A stretch of DNA of 64,000 bases from Deltaproteobacteria bacterium (lineage in GTDB: Bacteria > JADJOY01): contig JADJOY010000040.1 of the NCBI GenBank assembly GCA_016713535.1, positions 36,281-100,280 on the forward strand. The letters run 5' to 3'. Under the pieces are notes generated by a model that had not been told where the DNA came from, searched no databases, and saw only the letters and a program-made list of their open reading frames with translations. Positions 37,231 to 46,368 of the stretch are shown piece after piece. Within the stretch, counting starts at the first letter, position 1. Each line of letters starts with the position of its first letter. Made by a program: the position numbers and the translations under genes.

Positions 37231-38675
37231 TCAGCCACCTTTCGCGTCCGCGCCGCCGTCAGCGGGCGGTGGCGTCCACCCTCCTCCGAGCGCCTTGTAG
37301 AGCTGGATCATCGCCACGACGTTGTCGTGGGACGGTCTGGCTCTCGTCGAGCTCGGAGCCGAACAGCGACCGCTGCGCGTCGAGCACCTCCAGGTACGCC
37401 GACACCCCTCCGCGATAGCGGATCTCAGCCAGTTCGAGGCACCTTGCGCTCCGCCGCGACGCGGCTCGCCTGTGCCCTCCGCTGCGCGCCGGTGGTGCGG
37501 AAGCCGACCAGCGCGTCCTCGACCTCCCGGAACGCCTGGAGGATCGAGAGCTCGTAGGCGTAGAGCGCCTGCCGCTGCTGCCACTCGGTGGCCTCGACTC
37601 GCGCCAGGTTCTTCCCCGCGTTGAAGACCGGCTGCAGCAGCGCGCCGCTGATCGACCACGCCTTCGCCGGCCCCACGAACAGGTTGCCGAGGTCCGTGCT
37701 CTCCCAGCCGAAGAAGCCCGTCAGGCTGATCTGCGGGAAGAGCAGCGCCTTGGCCTCACCGATTCGCGCGTTGGCCGCCACCAGCGTGTGCTCGGCCTGA
37801 CGGACGTCCGGACGGCGCTCGAGGAGATCCGACGGCAAGCCGGCCGGGATCGCCGGCGGCACCGGCTGCTCGACCAGCGTGCGGCCGCGCGGCACGGACA
37901 CGGGGTTGCGACCGAGCAGGACGTCGAGGGAGTGCTCGGTGAGAGCGACCAGTCGCTCGAAGTCGTAGACGATGGTCTCGACGCGATGGAACTCGGCCTC
38001 GGCCTGACGCCAGTCGAGCTCGGAGGTCACGCCCCCCTCGAACCGCGCCTTCACCAGCTCGACGTAGTCGCGCCGCGCCTCCAGGGTGCGGCGCGCGATG
38101 TCGAAGCGAGCATCGAAGTCCCGCAGGTCCATGTAGGCCGTGGCGACCGCCGACACCAGCTCGATCACCACCGCCCGCCGTGCTTCCTCGGTGGCAAGCA
38201 ACGTCGCCTGCTCGGCCTCGGTCGCGCGCCGGATTCGCCCGAAGAGATCGACCTCCCACGACAGGCTTCCACCCACCTGGAACGTGGCGCCTTCCGGATC
38301 CACGCTCTGCGGAATCGGGACGCGCCCTTCCTTGCTGGCCCGGCTGCGATCGGCCGCACCGTAGGCCTCGATCTTGGGGATCAGGTCGGCGCGCTGGAAG
38401 GCGTAGACGGCGCGCTGCTGCTCGATCCGAGCGACCGCGGTGGCGAGATCCTTGTTCTGCGCCAGCGCGGTGCGCAGCAGGTCCTGTAGCGTCGGGTCCT
38501 GGAACAGCTCCCACCACGGCGCGTTGGCGAACGCCTGTGCCTCGTGAACGTCGAGCTCCCGCCATTGGGGCGGGAGCTCGATCTGCGGCCGGGAATAGTC
38601 GGGACCGACCGCGCACCCGCTCGCGACGAGCAACGCCAGCGCGACGATGAGTCTCGTGGGTCGTCGGAGGTTCAT
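37231..38675 (-). CDS. RND efflux outer-membrane factor (NodT/OprM-like), two frameshifts at the end
   Basis: About 480 residues. Lipobox LVASGC, then the OEP pattern: VGPDYSRPQIELPPQW, WWELFQDPTLQDLLRTALAQNKDLA, GGSLSWEVDLFGRIRRATEAE, GVTSELDWRQAEAEF and RPDVRQAEHTLVAANARIGEAKALLFPQISLTG, giving the TolC-like channel of a tripartite pump. The last 80 residues need two corrections, near 37438 and 37329, where one base is extra, to read LELAEIRYRGGVSAYLEVLDAQ and then HDNVVAMIQLYKALGGGW. ATG 38675 has AGGAGG eight bases upstream and lies one base after the permease stop. It is the last gene of the pump operon. Confidence 0.88.
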
Positions 38676-38676
38676 C

Positions 38677-41600
38677 TCAGTGACCTCCTGCATGCGCGGA
38701 CGCTTTCGGCGGCTCGGTCGGGCTGGTGGACACCGCGCGCTTCTTCGCTCCCAGCCCGGTGATGAACGCGTAGTTGCCGGGGATCAGGAACACGCCCAGC
38801 GCCGTGGCGACGAGCATCCCCCAGAACACCGCCGTTCCCATGACGTTCTGCGACCCGGCGCCCGCGCCCGAGGCGCGCATCAACGGGATCACGCCCATGA
38901 TGAACGCGAATGCGGTCATGAGAATCGGCCGGAACCTGAGCCGCGCCGACTCGAGGGCCGCCTCCTCCACCGACATGCCCTCCTCGTGTTTCGCCTTGGC
39001 GAACTCGACGATGAGGATCGCGTTCTTCGCCGCCAAGCCGATCAGCATGATGTTGCCGATCTGCACGTAGACGTTGTTGTCATAGCCGGCCAGCCACACG
39101 CCGAAGAAGGCGCCCAGCGCGACCAGCGGCGAGCCGAGCAGCACCGCCCATGGCAGGCTCCAGCTCTCGTAGAGAGCCGCGAGCAGCAAGAACACGAAGA
39201 TGATCGCCAGAGCAAACGTCGGGCCCGCCGGTGGCGCCACCTTCTCCTGATACGACATCTGCGAGTAGGCGAAACCCATCTCGGGTGGCATCGACTCCTT
39301 GAAGGTCTCTTCCAGCGCCTGCATCGCCTGACCCGAGCTGAAGCCGCGCCCGGGGACGCCATTGAACTCGACCGAACGCAGCATGTTGAAGCGGTTCGTG
39401 ACCTCGGTGCCCGGCTGCTGACGGATCGACATCACCGTGGCGAGCGGAACCATCTCGTTGGTGGTCTTGCTGCGCACGTAGATCTCACCGATATCGTCCG
39501 GCTTGCGCCGGAACTCCGCCTCCGACTGGACGTAGACGCGGAACAGGCGGCCGAAGCGGTTGAAGTCGTTGACGTAGGCGCCACCCATGCTCGCGGAGAG
39601 CGCCTGGAACACGTCGTTGATCGGAACGCCGAGCTTGCGCGCGCCTTTTCGCGGTCCAGCTCGAGTCCGACCTGCAGGTACTGGGGATCGAACGACGTGA
39701 ACAGATTGCCGATCTCCGGGGCGCTTCTTCGCCGCCTCCAGGAACACCCGCGACTGGCGCCCCAGCTCCTCGACCGACATCGAGCCGCTGCGGTCCTGGA
39801 TCAGGAAGTTGAAGCCCGCCGAGGCGCCGAAGCCAGAGATGGTGGGGATGTTGAACGGGAAGATCACCGCCTCGGAGATCCTGCCGAGCTTGGGCACGAG
39901 CCCCGCCATGATCCCCCGCGCGTGGAGCGCCTCTCCCTTACGTTCGTCCCACGGGTGCAAGCGCACGAAGATGGTGCCGAAGTTGGGCTGGTAGGTGCTG
40001 GTCACCACTCCGAACCCGCCGATGGTCGAGAACGAATCGACGCCGTCGGTCTTGCTCAGGATGTCCTCGACCTGCGCCAGCACCGCGCTGGAGCGCTCCA
40101 GCGACGCGGCGGGCGGCAGTGTGACGTTGACGCCGAAGAGCCCCTGGTCCTCGTCCGGAATGAACCCGGCGGGCAGCGCCTTGCCGAACAGGCCGGCCCC
40201 GGCCGCGACCGCGGCCACGATCCCGATCGTGAGGATCGAGCGCCGCACCAGGAGCCGCGCCACCTTCACGTAGCCGCGGGTGGTGGCGTCGAATCCCTTG
40301 TTGAAGAGCGCGAAGAACTTGGCGATCGGGCCCTTCTTCGCCTCATGGGAAGCGGGCTTGAGGAGCATCGCCGCGAGCGCGGGCGAGAGCGACAGCGCGC
40401 TGAACGCGGAAAGAACCACCGAGATCGCGATGGTGAGCGCGAACTGCTGGTACATGCGACCGGTCAACCCTCCCAGGAACGCCACCGGCACGAACACCGC
40501 GCACAGGATCATGGCGATGCCGATCACCGCGCCCGAGACCTCCTTCATGGCCTGGATGGTCGCCTCCTTGGGCGCCATGCCGTGCTCGATGTGGTGCATC
40601 ACCGCTTCCACCACGACGATCGCGTCGTCGACGACGATGCCGATCGCGAGCACCAGCCCGAACATCGAAAGCGTGTTGATCGAGAAGCCGAGCAGCGGGA
40701 AGAAGATGAACGTGCCGATCAGTGACACCGGCACGGTGAGCAGCGGGATCAGGGTGGCGCGAAAGTTCTGCAGGAAGATCAGCACCACGATGGTGACGAG
40801 GATCACCGCCTCGATGAACGTGTGCACGATCGATTCGATCGACGCTTCCACGGCCGGCGTGGTGTCGTAGACGATCTTGTAGTCCATGCCGGACGGAAAC
40901 AGTTCCTTCGCCTTCCGCATGGTCTCGTAGATCTGCTCCGACGCCTGGAGCTGATTGGCGCCCGGCAACAGGTAGACGGCCATCTGGCCGGCCGGCTTTC
41001 CGTTCAACCGGCCGAACGAGTCGTAGCTCTGCGAGCCGAGCTCGGCGCGGCCCACGTCCTTCACCCGGATCGTGGCACCGGTCTCGGTCTCGCGGATGAT
41101 GATGTTCTCGAACTCCTCGATGGTGACGAGGCGTCCGGGGGCGTTCACCGTGTAGGTGAACTCCTGATCCTTGGGCGACGGCGCGGTGCCGATACGCCCC
41201 GCCGGCGCCTGGAGGTTCTGCTCCTTGATGGCGGAGATGACGTCGGACGGCGTGAGCCCGAGCTTCGCGAGCTTGTCGGGACGGAGCCAGATCCGCATCC
41301 CGTAGTCGGCGCCACCGAAAAGATCGACCTGCGCGATGCCGGGGATGCGCAGCAGCTGGGCCCGAAGGTTGATGCCGCAGTAGTTGATCAAGAAGTTCGC
41401 GTCGTACGCGCCGTCCGGCGAGTAGACCGCGATGATGTTGAGGATGCTGGGGCTCATCTTCTTGACGGTGACGCCCTGCTGGATCACCTCCTGCGGCAAC
41501 CGCGCCTGCGCCAGCGACACGCGGTTCTGGGTCAGGACGTTCGCCATGTCCTGGTTCACGCCCACCGCGAAGTTGACGTCGAGCTGCATGCGGCCGTCGC

Positions 41601-41850
41601 TGGTGTTCGACGACTTCATGTAGATCATGTTGTCGACGCCGTTGATCTCCTGCTCGACGGGCGTGGCGACCGACTGCTCCACGGCGACCGCCGAGGCGCC
41701 CGGATAGGTCGCGGTCACGCGCACCGTGGGCGGCGCCAGGAATGGGTACTGCTCGATGCTCAACCCCTTGAGGGTGAAGAGCCCCATCAGGACGATGAGG
41801 ATCGAGATGACGATCGCGACGATGGGCCGGCGGATGAAGAAGTTCGCCAT
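38677..41850 (-). CDS. RND efflux permease, HAE1/AcrB-like
   Basis: 1057 residues, the full length of the family, with twelve membrane segments in two halves. Seen: FFIRRPIVAIVISILIVLMG at the N-terminus, QYPFLAPPTVRVTATYPGASA, IGIVVDDAIVVVEAV with the proton-relay Asp pair in TM4, IGLAAKNAILIVEFAK in TM10 and a second half starting ARLLVRRSI. Two indels that cancel lie at 39718-39721 (one base extra) and 39631-39645 (two extra): about 25 residues between are scrambled, and the expected reading is KKRPEIGNLF... to EKARKLGVPINDVF. It pumps drugs, solvents or lipids; substrate unknown. Three bases separate it from the adaptor gene. Confidence 0.92.
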   Translation of the reverse strand: MANFFIRRPIVAIVISILIVLMGLFTLKGLSIEQYPFLAPPTVRVTATYPGASAVAVEQSVATPVEQEINGVDNMIYMKSSNTSDGRMQLDVNFAVGVNQDMANVLTQNRVSLAQARLPQEVIQQGVTVKKMSPSILNIIAVYSPDGAYDANFLINYCGINLRAQLLRIPGIAQVDLFGGADYGMRIWLRPDKLAKLGLTPSDVISAIKEQNLQAPAGRIGTAPSPKDQEFTYTVNAPGRLVTIEEFENIIIRETETGATIRVKDVGRAELGSQSYDSFGRLNGKPAGQMAVYLLPGANQLQASEQIYETMRKAKELFPSGMDYKIVYDTTPAVEASIESIVHTFIEAVILVTIVVLIFLQNFRATLIPLLTVPVSLIGTFIFFPLLGFSINTLSMFGLVLAIGIVVDDAIVVVEAVMHHIEHGMAPKEATIQAMKEVSGAVIGIAMILCAVFVPVAFLGGLTGRMYQQFALTIAISVVLSAFSALSLSPALAAMLLKPASHEAKKGPIAKFFALFNKGFDATTRGYVKVARLLVRRSILTIGIVAAVAAGAGLFGKALPAGFIPDEDQGLFGVNVTLPPAASLERSSAVLAQVEDILSKTDGVDSFSTIGGFGVVTSTYQPNFGTIFVRLHPWDERKGEALHARGIMAGLVPKLGRISEAVIFPFNIPTISGFGASAGFNFLIQDRSGSMSVEELGRQSRVFLEAAKKRPGDRQSVHVVRSPVPAGRTRAGPRKGARKLGVPINDVFQALSASMGGAYVNDFNRFGRLFRVYVQSEAEFRRKPDDIGEIYVRSKTTNEMVPLATVMSIRQQPGTEVTNRFNMLRSVEFNGVPGRGFSSGQAMQALEETFKESMPPEMGFAYSQMSYQEKVAPPAGPTFALAIIFVFLLLAALYESWSLPWAVLLGSPLVALGAFFGVWLAGYDNNVYVQIGNIMLIGLAAKNAILIVEFAKAKHEEGMSVEEAALESARLRFRPILMTAFAFIMGVIPLMRASGAGAGSQNVMGTAVFWGMLVATALGVFLIPGNYAFITGLGAKKRAVSTSPTEPPKASAHAGGH

Positions 41851-41853
41851 GGG

Positions 41854-43053
41854 TCACTTCCCGGCGACCGCAGGCGCCGCCGCGGGCGAAGCACCCGACG
41901 AGTTGCCTTCGTCGATCGTGACCGCCTGGGGATTCACCTTGATGCCGGGGCGGACCTTCTGTAGGCCCTCCACGACGATCTTGTCACCGGCCGTGAGGCC
42001 CGAATCGATCACCCACAACGAGCCCAGCCTCGTGGACGGCGTGACCATCCGCAGGTCGATCGTGGAGTCCGCCTTGACGACCGCGACGCTGTAGGTGCCC
42101 TGGGTCTCGAGGACCGCGCGCTGCGGCACCAGGATCGCCCCGTTCTTGAAATCGACGGCGGCGCGAACCCGCGCGTATTGACCCGGCCGCACGATGCGCG
42201 CCGGATTCGGAAACGCCGCCTCCATGAGGATGGTGCCGGTGGTCGGGTCGACGTTGCGGTCGGTGAACACCATCGTCCCCTTCGCGGGGTGCACGCTACC
42301 GTCGGCGAGCACCAGCTCGAACGGCACCGACGGCGTCTCGGCGGTGGCGCCACGAGCCTCCCGGCGACGCGCGTAGAACAGATAGTCCTTCTCCGGGATC
42401 GTGAAGCGGACATGGATCGGATCCACCTGCGACAGGTGCGTCAGGAGCGTCGAGCCGCCCTTTCCCACCAGGCTGCCACGGTAGACCTCGGTTCTGCCCG
42501 CGAGGCCATCCTCGGGTGCCGTGACCCTCGTGTAGCCGAGGTCGATCTGCGCGCTCTCCACGGCCGCCGCCGCGGCGGCGGTCGCGGCGACGGCGGCACG
42601 CTCCACGGCGACCGCGGTCTCGTACTCCATCCGCGAGATCGCGTTCTTCGCCACCAGCGGCTCGTAGCGCACCACGTCCTGACGGGCGCGTGCCTGCTGC
42701 GCCTGAGCTTCGGCCAGCTTGCCCTTGCTCTGGGCGAGCGCCGCCTCGTACGGCCTGGGATCGATCGTGTAGAGCAGATCGCCTTTCTTGACCGGGTTGC
42801 CCTCCCGGAAATCGACCGACTCGACGATGCCCTCGACCCTCGAGCGGACCTCGACCTCGGTCGAGCCTCGGGTCTGGCCGATCGCCTCGACGTAGACCGG
42901 GAGGTCGCGCTGCAGCACGGCGGCGACCTTCACCTCGGGCGGCGGTGGCGGCGGCGGCGCCTTTTTCTCGAACAGCTTGCATCCGAGCGTGCCGCCGCAA
43001 GCGCCGAGCGCGAGCCCCGCCCACACGACTGCTCCCATCCAAGGTCGTGCCAT
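41854..43053 (-). CDS. RND periplasmic adaptor (membrane fusion lipoprotein)
   Basis: 399 residues. Lipobox LGAC near residue 19, then a proline run and the adaptor domains in order: beta-barrel/lipoyl (PVYVEAIGQTRGSTEVEVRSRVEGIVESVDFREGNPVKKGDLLYTIDPRPYEAAL), alpha-hairpin (LAEAQAQQARARQDVVRYEPLVAKNAIS), second lipoyl half (APEDGLAGRTEVYRGSLV) and the membrane-proximal domain. It links the permease to the outer-membrane channel. ATG 43053 has AAGGAGG six bases upstream. First gene of the operon with permease and outer-membrane factor; no regulator gene is adjacent. Confidence 0.92.
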   Translation of the reverse strand: MARPWMGAVVWAGLALGACGGTLGCKLFEKKAPPPPPPPEVKVAAVLQRDLPVYVEAIGQTRGSTEVEVRSRVEGIVESVDFREGNPVKKGDLLYTIDPRPYEAALAQSKGKLAEAQAQQARARQDVVRYEPLVAKNAISRMEYETAVAVERAAVAATAAAAAAVESAQIDLGYTRVTAPEDGLAGRTEVYRGSLVGKGGSTLLTHLSQVDPIHVRFTIPEKDYLFYARRREARGATAETPSVPFELVLADGSVHPAKGTMVFTDRNVDPTTGTILMEAAFPNPARIVRPGQYARVRAAVDFKNGAILVPQRAVLETQGTYSVAVVKADSTIDLRMVTPSTRLGSLWVIDSGLTAGDKIVVEGLQKVRPGIKVNPQAVTIDEGNSSGASPAAAPAVAGK

Positions 43054-43271
43054 TCACCGCCTCCTTGCTGGACCTACGCTGGCGCGCCCCGTGTTCCTGG
43101 GGCGCGCGACTCGTCCCACTTCGCTGCATGCCGCTCGAACCGCAACCGCGCTGCCTTCCTCGACCGCGATACCATCACGGCGATGCTCGCGGCCCACCGA
43201 CGGCCAACCCGACGGCGAAGGCCCCCTGGCACACCCTCGTCCGACGGCCGGCCGGGGTTTCGGATCCATCG

Positions 43272-43617
43272 CTACGGCTGGCTCTGCGCCGGCGCACTCT
43301 CGGGAGCCCCGTCGACATCCTCTTCGTCGGCGGCGCCCTTCTCTCGCGGGCAGTATCGCTTGCGGCACTTGTATTCACAGTCGGCCAGCTTGGTGCGGCA
43401 GGCCATCTCGCTGGCCGACGACGAGCCGCACATCCGGCCGGTCAGGCTGCAGTTCTGCCGGCACGCCAGGCAGGGGTCCGACGACAAACTGGGCGGCCCC
43501 CCCGACCAGGCCACCGCAGCCCACTGCGAACGCCAGTGTGAGCGCGGCGAGCGCGGCACCGGACGAACCGGTCGGCGAAGGGCGTCCGCCCTCGCGGCGC
43601 ATCGAACGCCTGGTCAT
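43272..43617 (-). CDS. Small cysteine-rich lipoprotein (frameshift in a G7 run)
   Basis: About 114 residues, not recognised. A signal peptide ends in the lipobox FAVGC. After repair the mature part has eight further cysteines in a compact block: SSDPCLACRQNC, RMCGSSS, MACRTKLADCEYKCRKRYC, then an acidic tail. The spacing CxxCxxxC / CxxxC suggests disulfides or metal binding. The frame breaks in the C7 run at 43497-43503 (plus strand); dropping one base joins the lipobox to the Cys block. The ATG at 43617 overlaps the DUF4136 stop (ATGA), so it is translationally coupled to it. Confidence 0.55.
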
Positions 43618-44139
43618 CGCGGCAGCTTCTCGAGCACCTGGTGGACCGCATGAGCAAATCGCTGGCGGCGCTGCTCGTCCGTGATGTCGTCGCGCACTGG
43701 CGCCACGACCGCGCCGCGCCACACCGGCTTGAGCGACGGGGTCCATCAGCTCGATGATGAGCGCCCCGGCCGAGTCGTTCTCGAGGTTCAGGTCGCCGGC
43801 CTTGTCGCGCACCAGCTTAGCCTGCTCGACGTTCGCGACGATGAGGAAGCCGACGTACACGTCCGGGTTCTTGTTCACCGGCCGCATGCCCCTGTCGCGC
43901 AGCTCCTTCTCGATCAGGAACCCGAACTCGTCGTTGACGTCGAAATCCGGCGCCTGCCACGCGGCGGTGGTGTCGCGCATGATCGAAGCGCCGATCGCCC
44001 ACTCGTAGGTGCGCAAGCCCTTCACGTTCACCTTGGGATCCGACACGGCGCTGATCTGGATCCCCTCGTAGAGCGTCGAGCTCGCACAACCCGACGCGAC
44101 CGCAAGCAACACCAGCCCTGCGATGTTCCGTTTCAGCAT
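43614..44139 (-). CDS. DUF4136 lipoprotein (one frameshift)
   Basis: About 174 residues. Lipobox AVASGC near residue 18. The DUF4136 pattern is clear: DPKVNVKGLRTYEWAIGA, DEFGFLIEKELRDRGMRPVNKNPDVYVGFLI, and after repair GALIIELMDPSLKPVWRGAVVAPVRDD, the strand that defines the family. One base is extra in the G4 run 43738-43741 (plus strand). The protein then ends in AVHQVLEKLPR, where the stop overlaps the ATG of the Cys-rich lipoprotein. ATG 44139 follows GGGAGGGGATCG. Function unknown. Confidence 0.72.
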
Positions 44140-44197
44140 CTCGATCCCCTCCCTCGATTGCGGATTCCCCGGGCGGAGCCCGGATGGTCGTCGACCT

Positions 44198-44698
44198 TCA
44201 CTTCACGGTGTAGTTGCGGCCCTCGAGGCAGACCGTGTAGGCGCGGCTCCACTCCCCCTGGTGGGCTTGCCGCTGCGCCTGCTGGTTCGCCTGGGCCTGC
44301 TGATACTGCTGTTGGTTCTGGCGCTCCTGGCCACGCTTGCCGAGCACACCAGCCGCTCCGCCTACACCGGCGCCGACCGCCGCGCCTTTGCCGGCGTCTC
44401 CCGCGATGGCGCCTCCGATCGCACCGAGGGCGGCACCTTTCGCGGCGCCTCGGACGGCAGAGCCGTCCGGTCCGGTCTGCTGCGGCGGCGGCGCAATCGG
44501 CGCGTCGGGCCGGGCCGGGTCGAAGCCCGTCTGCTCGATCGCCCACTGGTTGCACTCGCCTTTGTCCTTCGACATCAGCTCTTTGCTCTGGCCCCCCTTC
44601 GGGTAGATGTAGAGGCTCGACTGCGCGCTCGTTCCACTCGCCCACAGCCCGGCCGCCAGCACCGCCACCGACACTGCCGCTGCACGTCTGCTCGTCAT
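44198..44698 (-). CDS. Glycine-zipper exported protein
   Basis: 166 residues. Signal peptide ending GTSAQSS. The middle has a glycine-zipper motif, GAAKGAALGAIGGAIAGDAGKGAAVGAGVGGAAGVLG read in parts, of the YMGG/Rick_17kDa type that inserts into or packs at membranes. A Gln/Ala-rich segment (QNQQQYQQAQANQQAQRQA) follows, and the protein ends in YTVCLEGRNYTVK with a second cysteine. ATG 44698 has AGGAGAATTGGCG upstream. It is a common envelope protein type of unknown activity. Confidence 0.75.
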   Translation of the reverse strand: MTSRRAAAVSVAVLAAGLWASGTSAQSSLYIYPKGGQSKELMSKDKGECNQWAIEQTGFDPARPDAPIAPPPQQTGPDGSAVRGAAKGAALGAIGGAIAGDAGKGAAVGAGVGGAAGVLGKRGQERQNQQQYQQAQANQQAQRQAHQGEWSRAYTVCLEGRNYTVK

Positions 44699-44795
44699 CG
44701 CCAATTCTCCTCTCGTATGCGCGCGACCGGCCCCCCCGACCACGCGACCAGCGGTCCAAACCCTACTTGCGACGATCCTTCCGCGTGCGCTCGGT

Positions 44796-46067
44796 TCACC
44801 GGTGGCTCCCGAGCCCCTGAAAGTCGCCGGCGCCAGCCCGCGAGCGGTCCTCGGGCTCCGTGAACGCGCGCTCGGCGGTTCGCTTCAGGAGATCGAGCTC
44901 GGGGGCGAGGAGCGCGCCCCTCTCCGGCGGAAGCGCCGGGATGAGGCCCTCGAGCATCGCGCGCAGGCGGCGCGCGACCTGGATGCTGTCGCGCCCGAAC
45001 TGACGGATCTCGGTCACCGCGAGCATCACGAAGTCTTCCCAGTCGGGCGTGTGGTAACGCACCCGAACCCGGCCCTCCCGGTCGCGCAGCTCGCCGCTGT
45101 CGAGGTGGCGCAAACCGACCTCTCGCAGCAGATGATGGAGCTGATCGAGGGCCAGGACGGCGGTCGTCGGGTCGTTGATCGCAGGCGACAGCGCCTTCGA
45201 GGCGATGTCGACGATGATGCGAAACGCGAACGCCGGGTCCTGCTCCATCGTGCGCTCGGGGCCCAGCGCGACGGCGCGCCGGAGCTCGGCTTCTGGAACC
45301 GTCGTCACGGCGCCGTACACGCGGAAGAGATCATCCCCGGTCGCGACGAAGTCGCCCACCTGCGGAACCAGCTCGAGCACGCAATCGAGCCGCGCCGCGA
45401 GCGCCACCAGTCCGTCCACGTCGAACTCGAGCAGCACCCCGGAGCGACCGGCGTACCTCACCAGGTGAGTCGACGCGTGCGATACGGGGCGTGGTGGCGC
45501 GGCCGCGAGCGGGCGCTCCGCCGAGATCGGCACCGGGTACACGGAGGCGATGACCTCCCGCCCTTCCTCGGCGACACCCGCGACGACCGCCACCGGACGC
45601 AGCGACTGCCCGAGGCGGTTGATGAGGAAGAGGAAGACCGCGAGACAGAGAACGCTACCGTAGATCGCCGCCTTGAGAGACCACGCGGACGTGAGCGTGC
45701 CCATGCGGCCGATCACACCGAGCGAATACGTGTACATGAAAAGGAAGATCCCGAGCGAGACCTTGGTCACCGGTTCACGAAAGGCGCGCGCGATGATGCG
45801 CGGGGTGAGCTGAGCGCTCGCGAGCTGCACGACCAGCAGCAGCATCGAGAAGACGAACACCGCCGAGGTCAGCAGCGCCGAGTTGAGGCTCGACAGCACC
45901 GCGCCGAACCCGGCGGTGTCGCCCTGGAAGCGCGCGAGCGCTCCAGACCGCTCCAGCGTTCCGACCGCCTGCGTGGTGATCACTCCCAGGACCAGTCCGA
46001 TGAGCGGCTCCACCCACAGTGCGTCGCGGAGGTACCGGCGCAGCCGGCTACGCGTGTCCCAGCGCAT
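44796..46067 (-). CDS. DUF2254 membrane protein
   Basis: 423 residues. Four hydrophobic segments at about 18-40, 58-85, 100-120 and 133-150, followed by a cytoplasmic domain. Conserved features: LSSLNSALLTSAVFVFSMLLLVVQLASAQLTPRII, QVGDFVATGDDLFRVYG, RTMEQDPAFAFRIIVDIASKALSPAINDPTTAVLALDQL and RVRYHTPDWEDFVMLAVTEIRQFG. These identify DUF2254; function unknown. ATG 46067. An operator-like element (site 6), oriented toward this gene, lies 151 bases upstream in the divergent gap shared with the kinase gene. Confidence 0.88.
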   Translation of the reverse strand: MRWDTRSRLRRYLRDALWVEPLIGLVLGVITTQAVGTLERSGALARFQGDTAGFGAVLSSLNSALLTSAVFVFSMLLLVVQLASAQLTPRIIARAFREPVTKVSLGIFLFMYTYSLGVIGRMGTLTSAWSLKAAIYGSVLCLAVFLFLINRLGQSLRPVAVVAGVAEEGREVIASVYPVPISAERPLAAAPPRPVSHASTHLVRYAGRSGVLLEFDVDGLVALAARLDCVLELVPQVGDFVATGDDLFRVYGAVTTVPEAELRRAVALGPERTMEQDPAFAFRIIVDIASKALSPAINDPTTAVLALDQLHHLLREVGLRHLDSGELRDREGRVRVRYHTPDWEDFVMLAVTEIRQFGRDSIQVARRLRAMLEGLIPALPPERGALLAPELDLLKRTAERAFTEPEDRSRAGAGDFQGLGSHR

Positions 46068-46368
46068 GGTTCCTCGGGAGCGCCGCAGGTCCCGACGCGT
46101 GTTCGAGGTGTAGCCCGAATATTCCTATAGAGACAACCAGATAAAGGACACGCGACTCACCCGGCTGGCCCCGACCGGAGTCTTCGAGGGTAGTTCCTCC
46201 AGGCGGACGCGGACCACCTACCCTTTGGGGAAAGGGCTCGACCCGCCCCCGTGCTCGGCTCGCCCACGACCGACCTCGCGACCCACGTGTCGGCCAGCCG
46301 CGTCCGCGATGTGGCCGAATCGCCCGGGGCGTGCGATTTTCGCGTCCGCGAGCCCTCGCGAGACACCG
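46068..46368. other. Divergent gap between DUF2254 and the histidine kinase
   Basis: 301 bases with no gene. It holds the palindromic site 6 at 46218-46233 and the string CCCTTTGGGGAAAGGG just inside it. No tRNA or small RNA is recognised. It should contain the promoters of both neighbours. Confidence 0.5.
46218..46233 (-). promoter_or_regulatory. Candidate operator, CTACCC-N4-GGGAAA, site 6
   Basis: CTACCC-TTTG-GGGAAA; read on the minus strand it is TTTCCC-CAAA-GGGTAG, matching site 4's left arm and site 5's right arm. It sits 151 bases before DUF2254 and 136 before the kinase ATG. Confidence 0.42.

Noticed and set aside
38647-43653. Long plus-strand frames opposite the RND operon
   Set aside because: The minus strand encodes three complete pump proteins with all motifs; the plus-strand frames are His/Arg/Asp-rich shadows.
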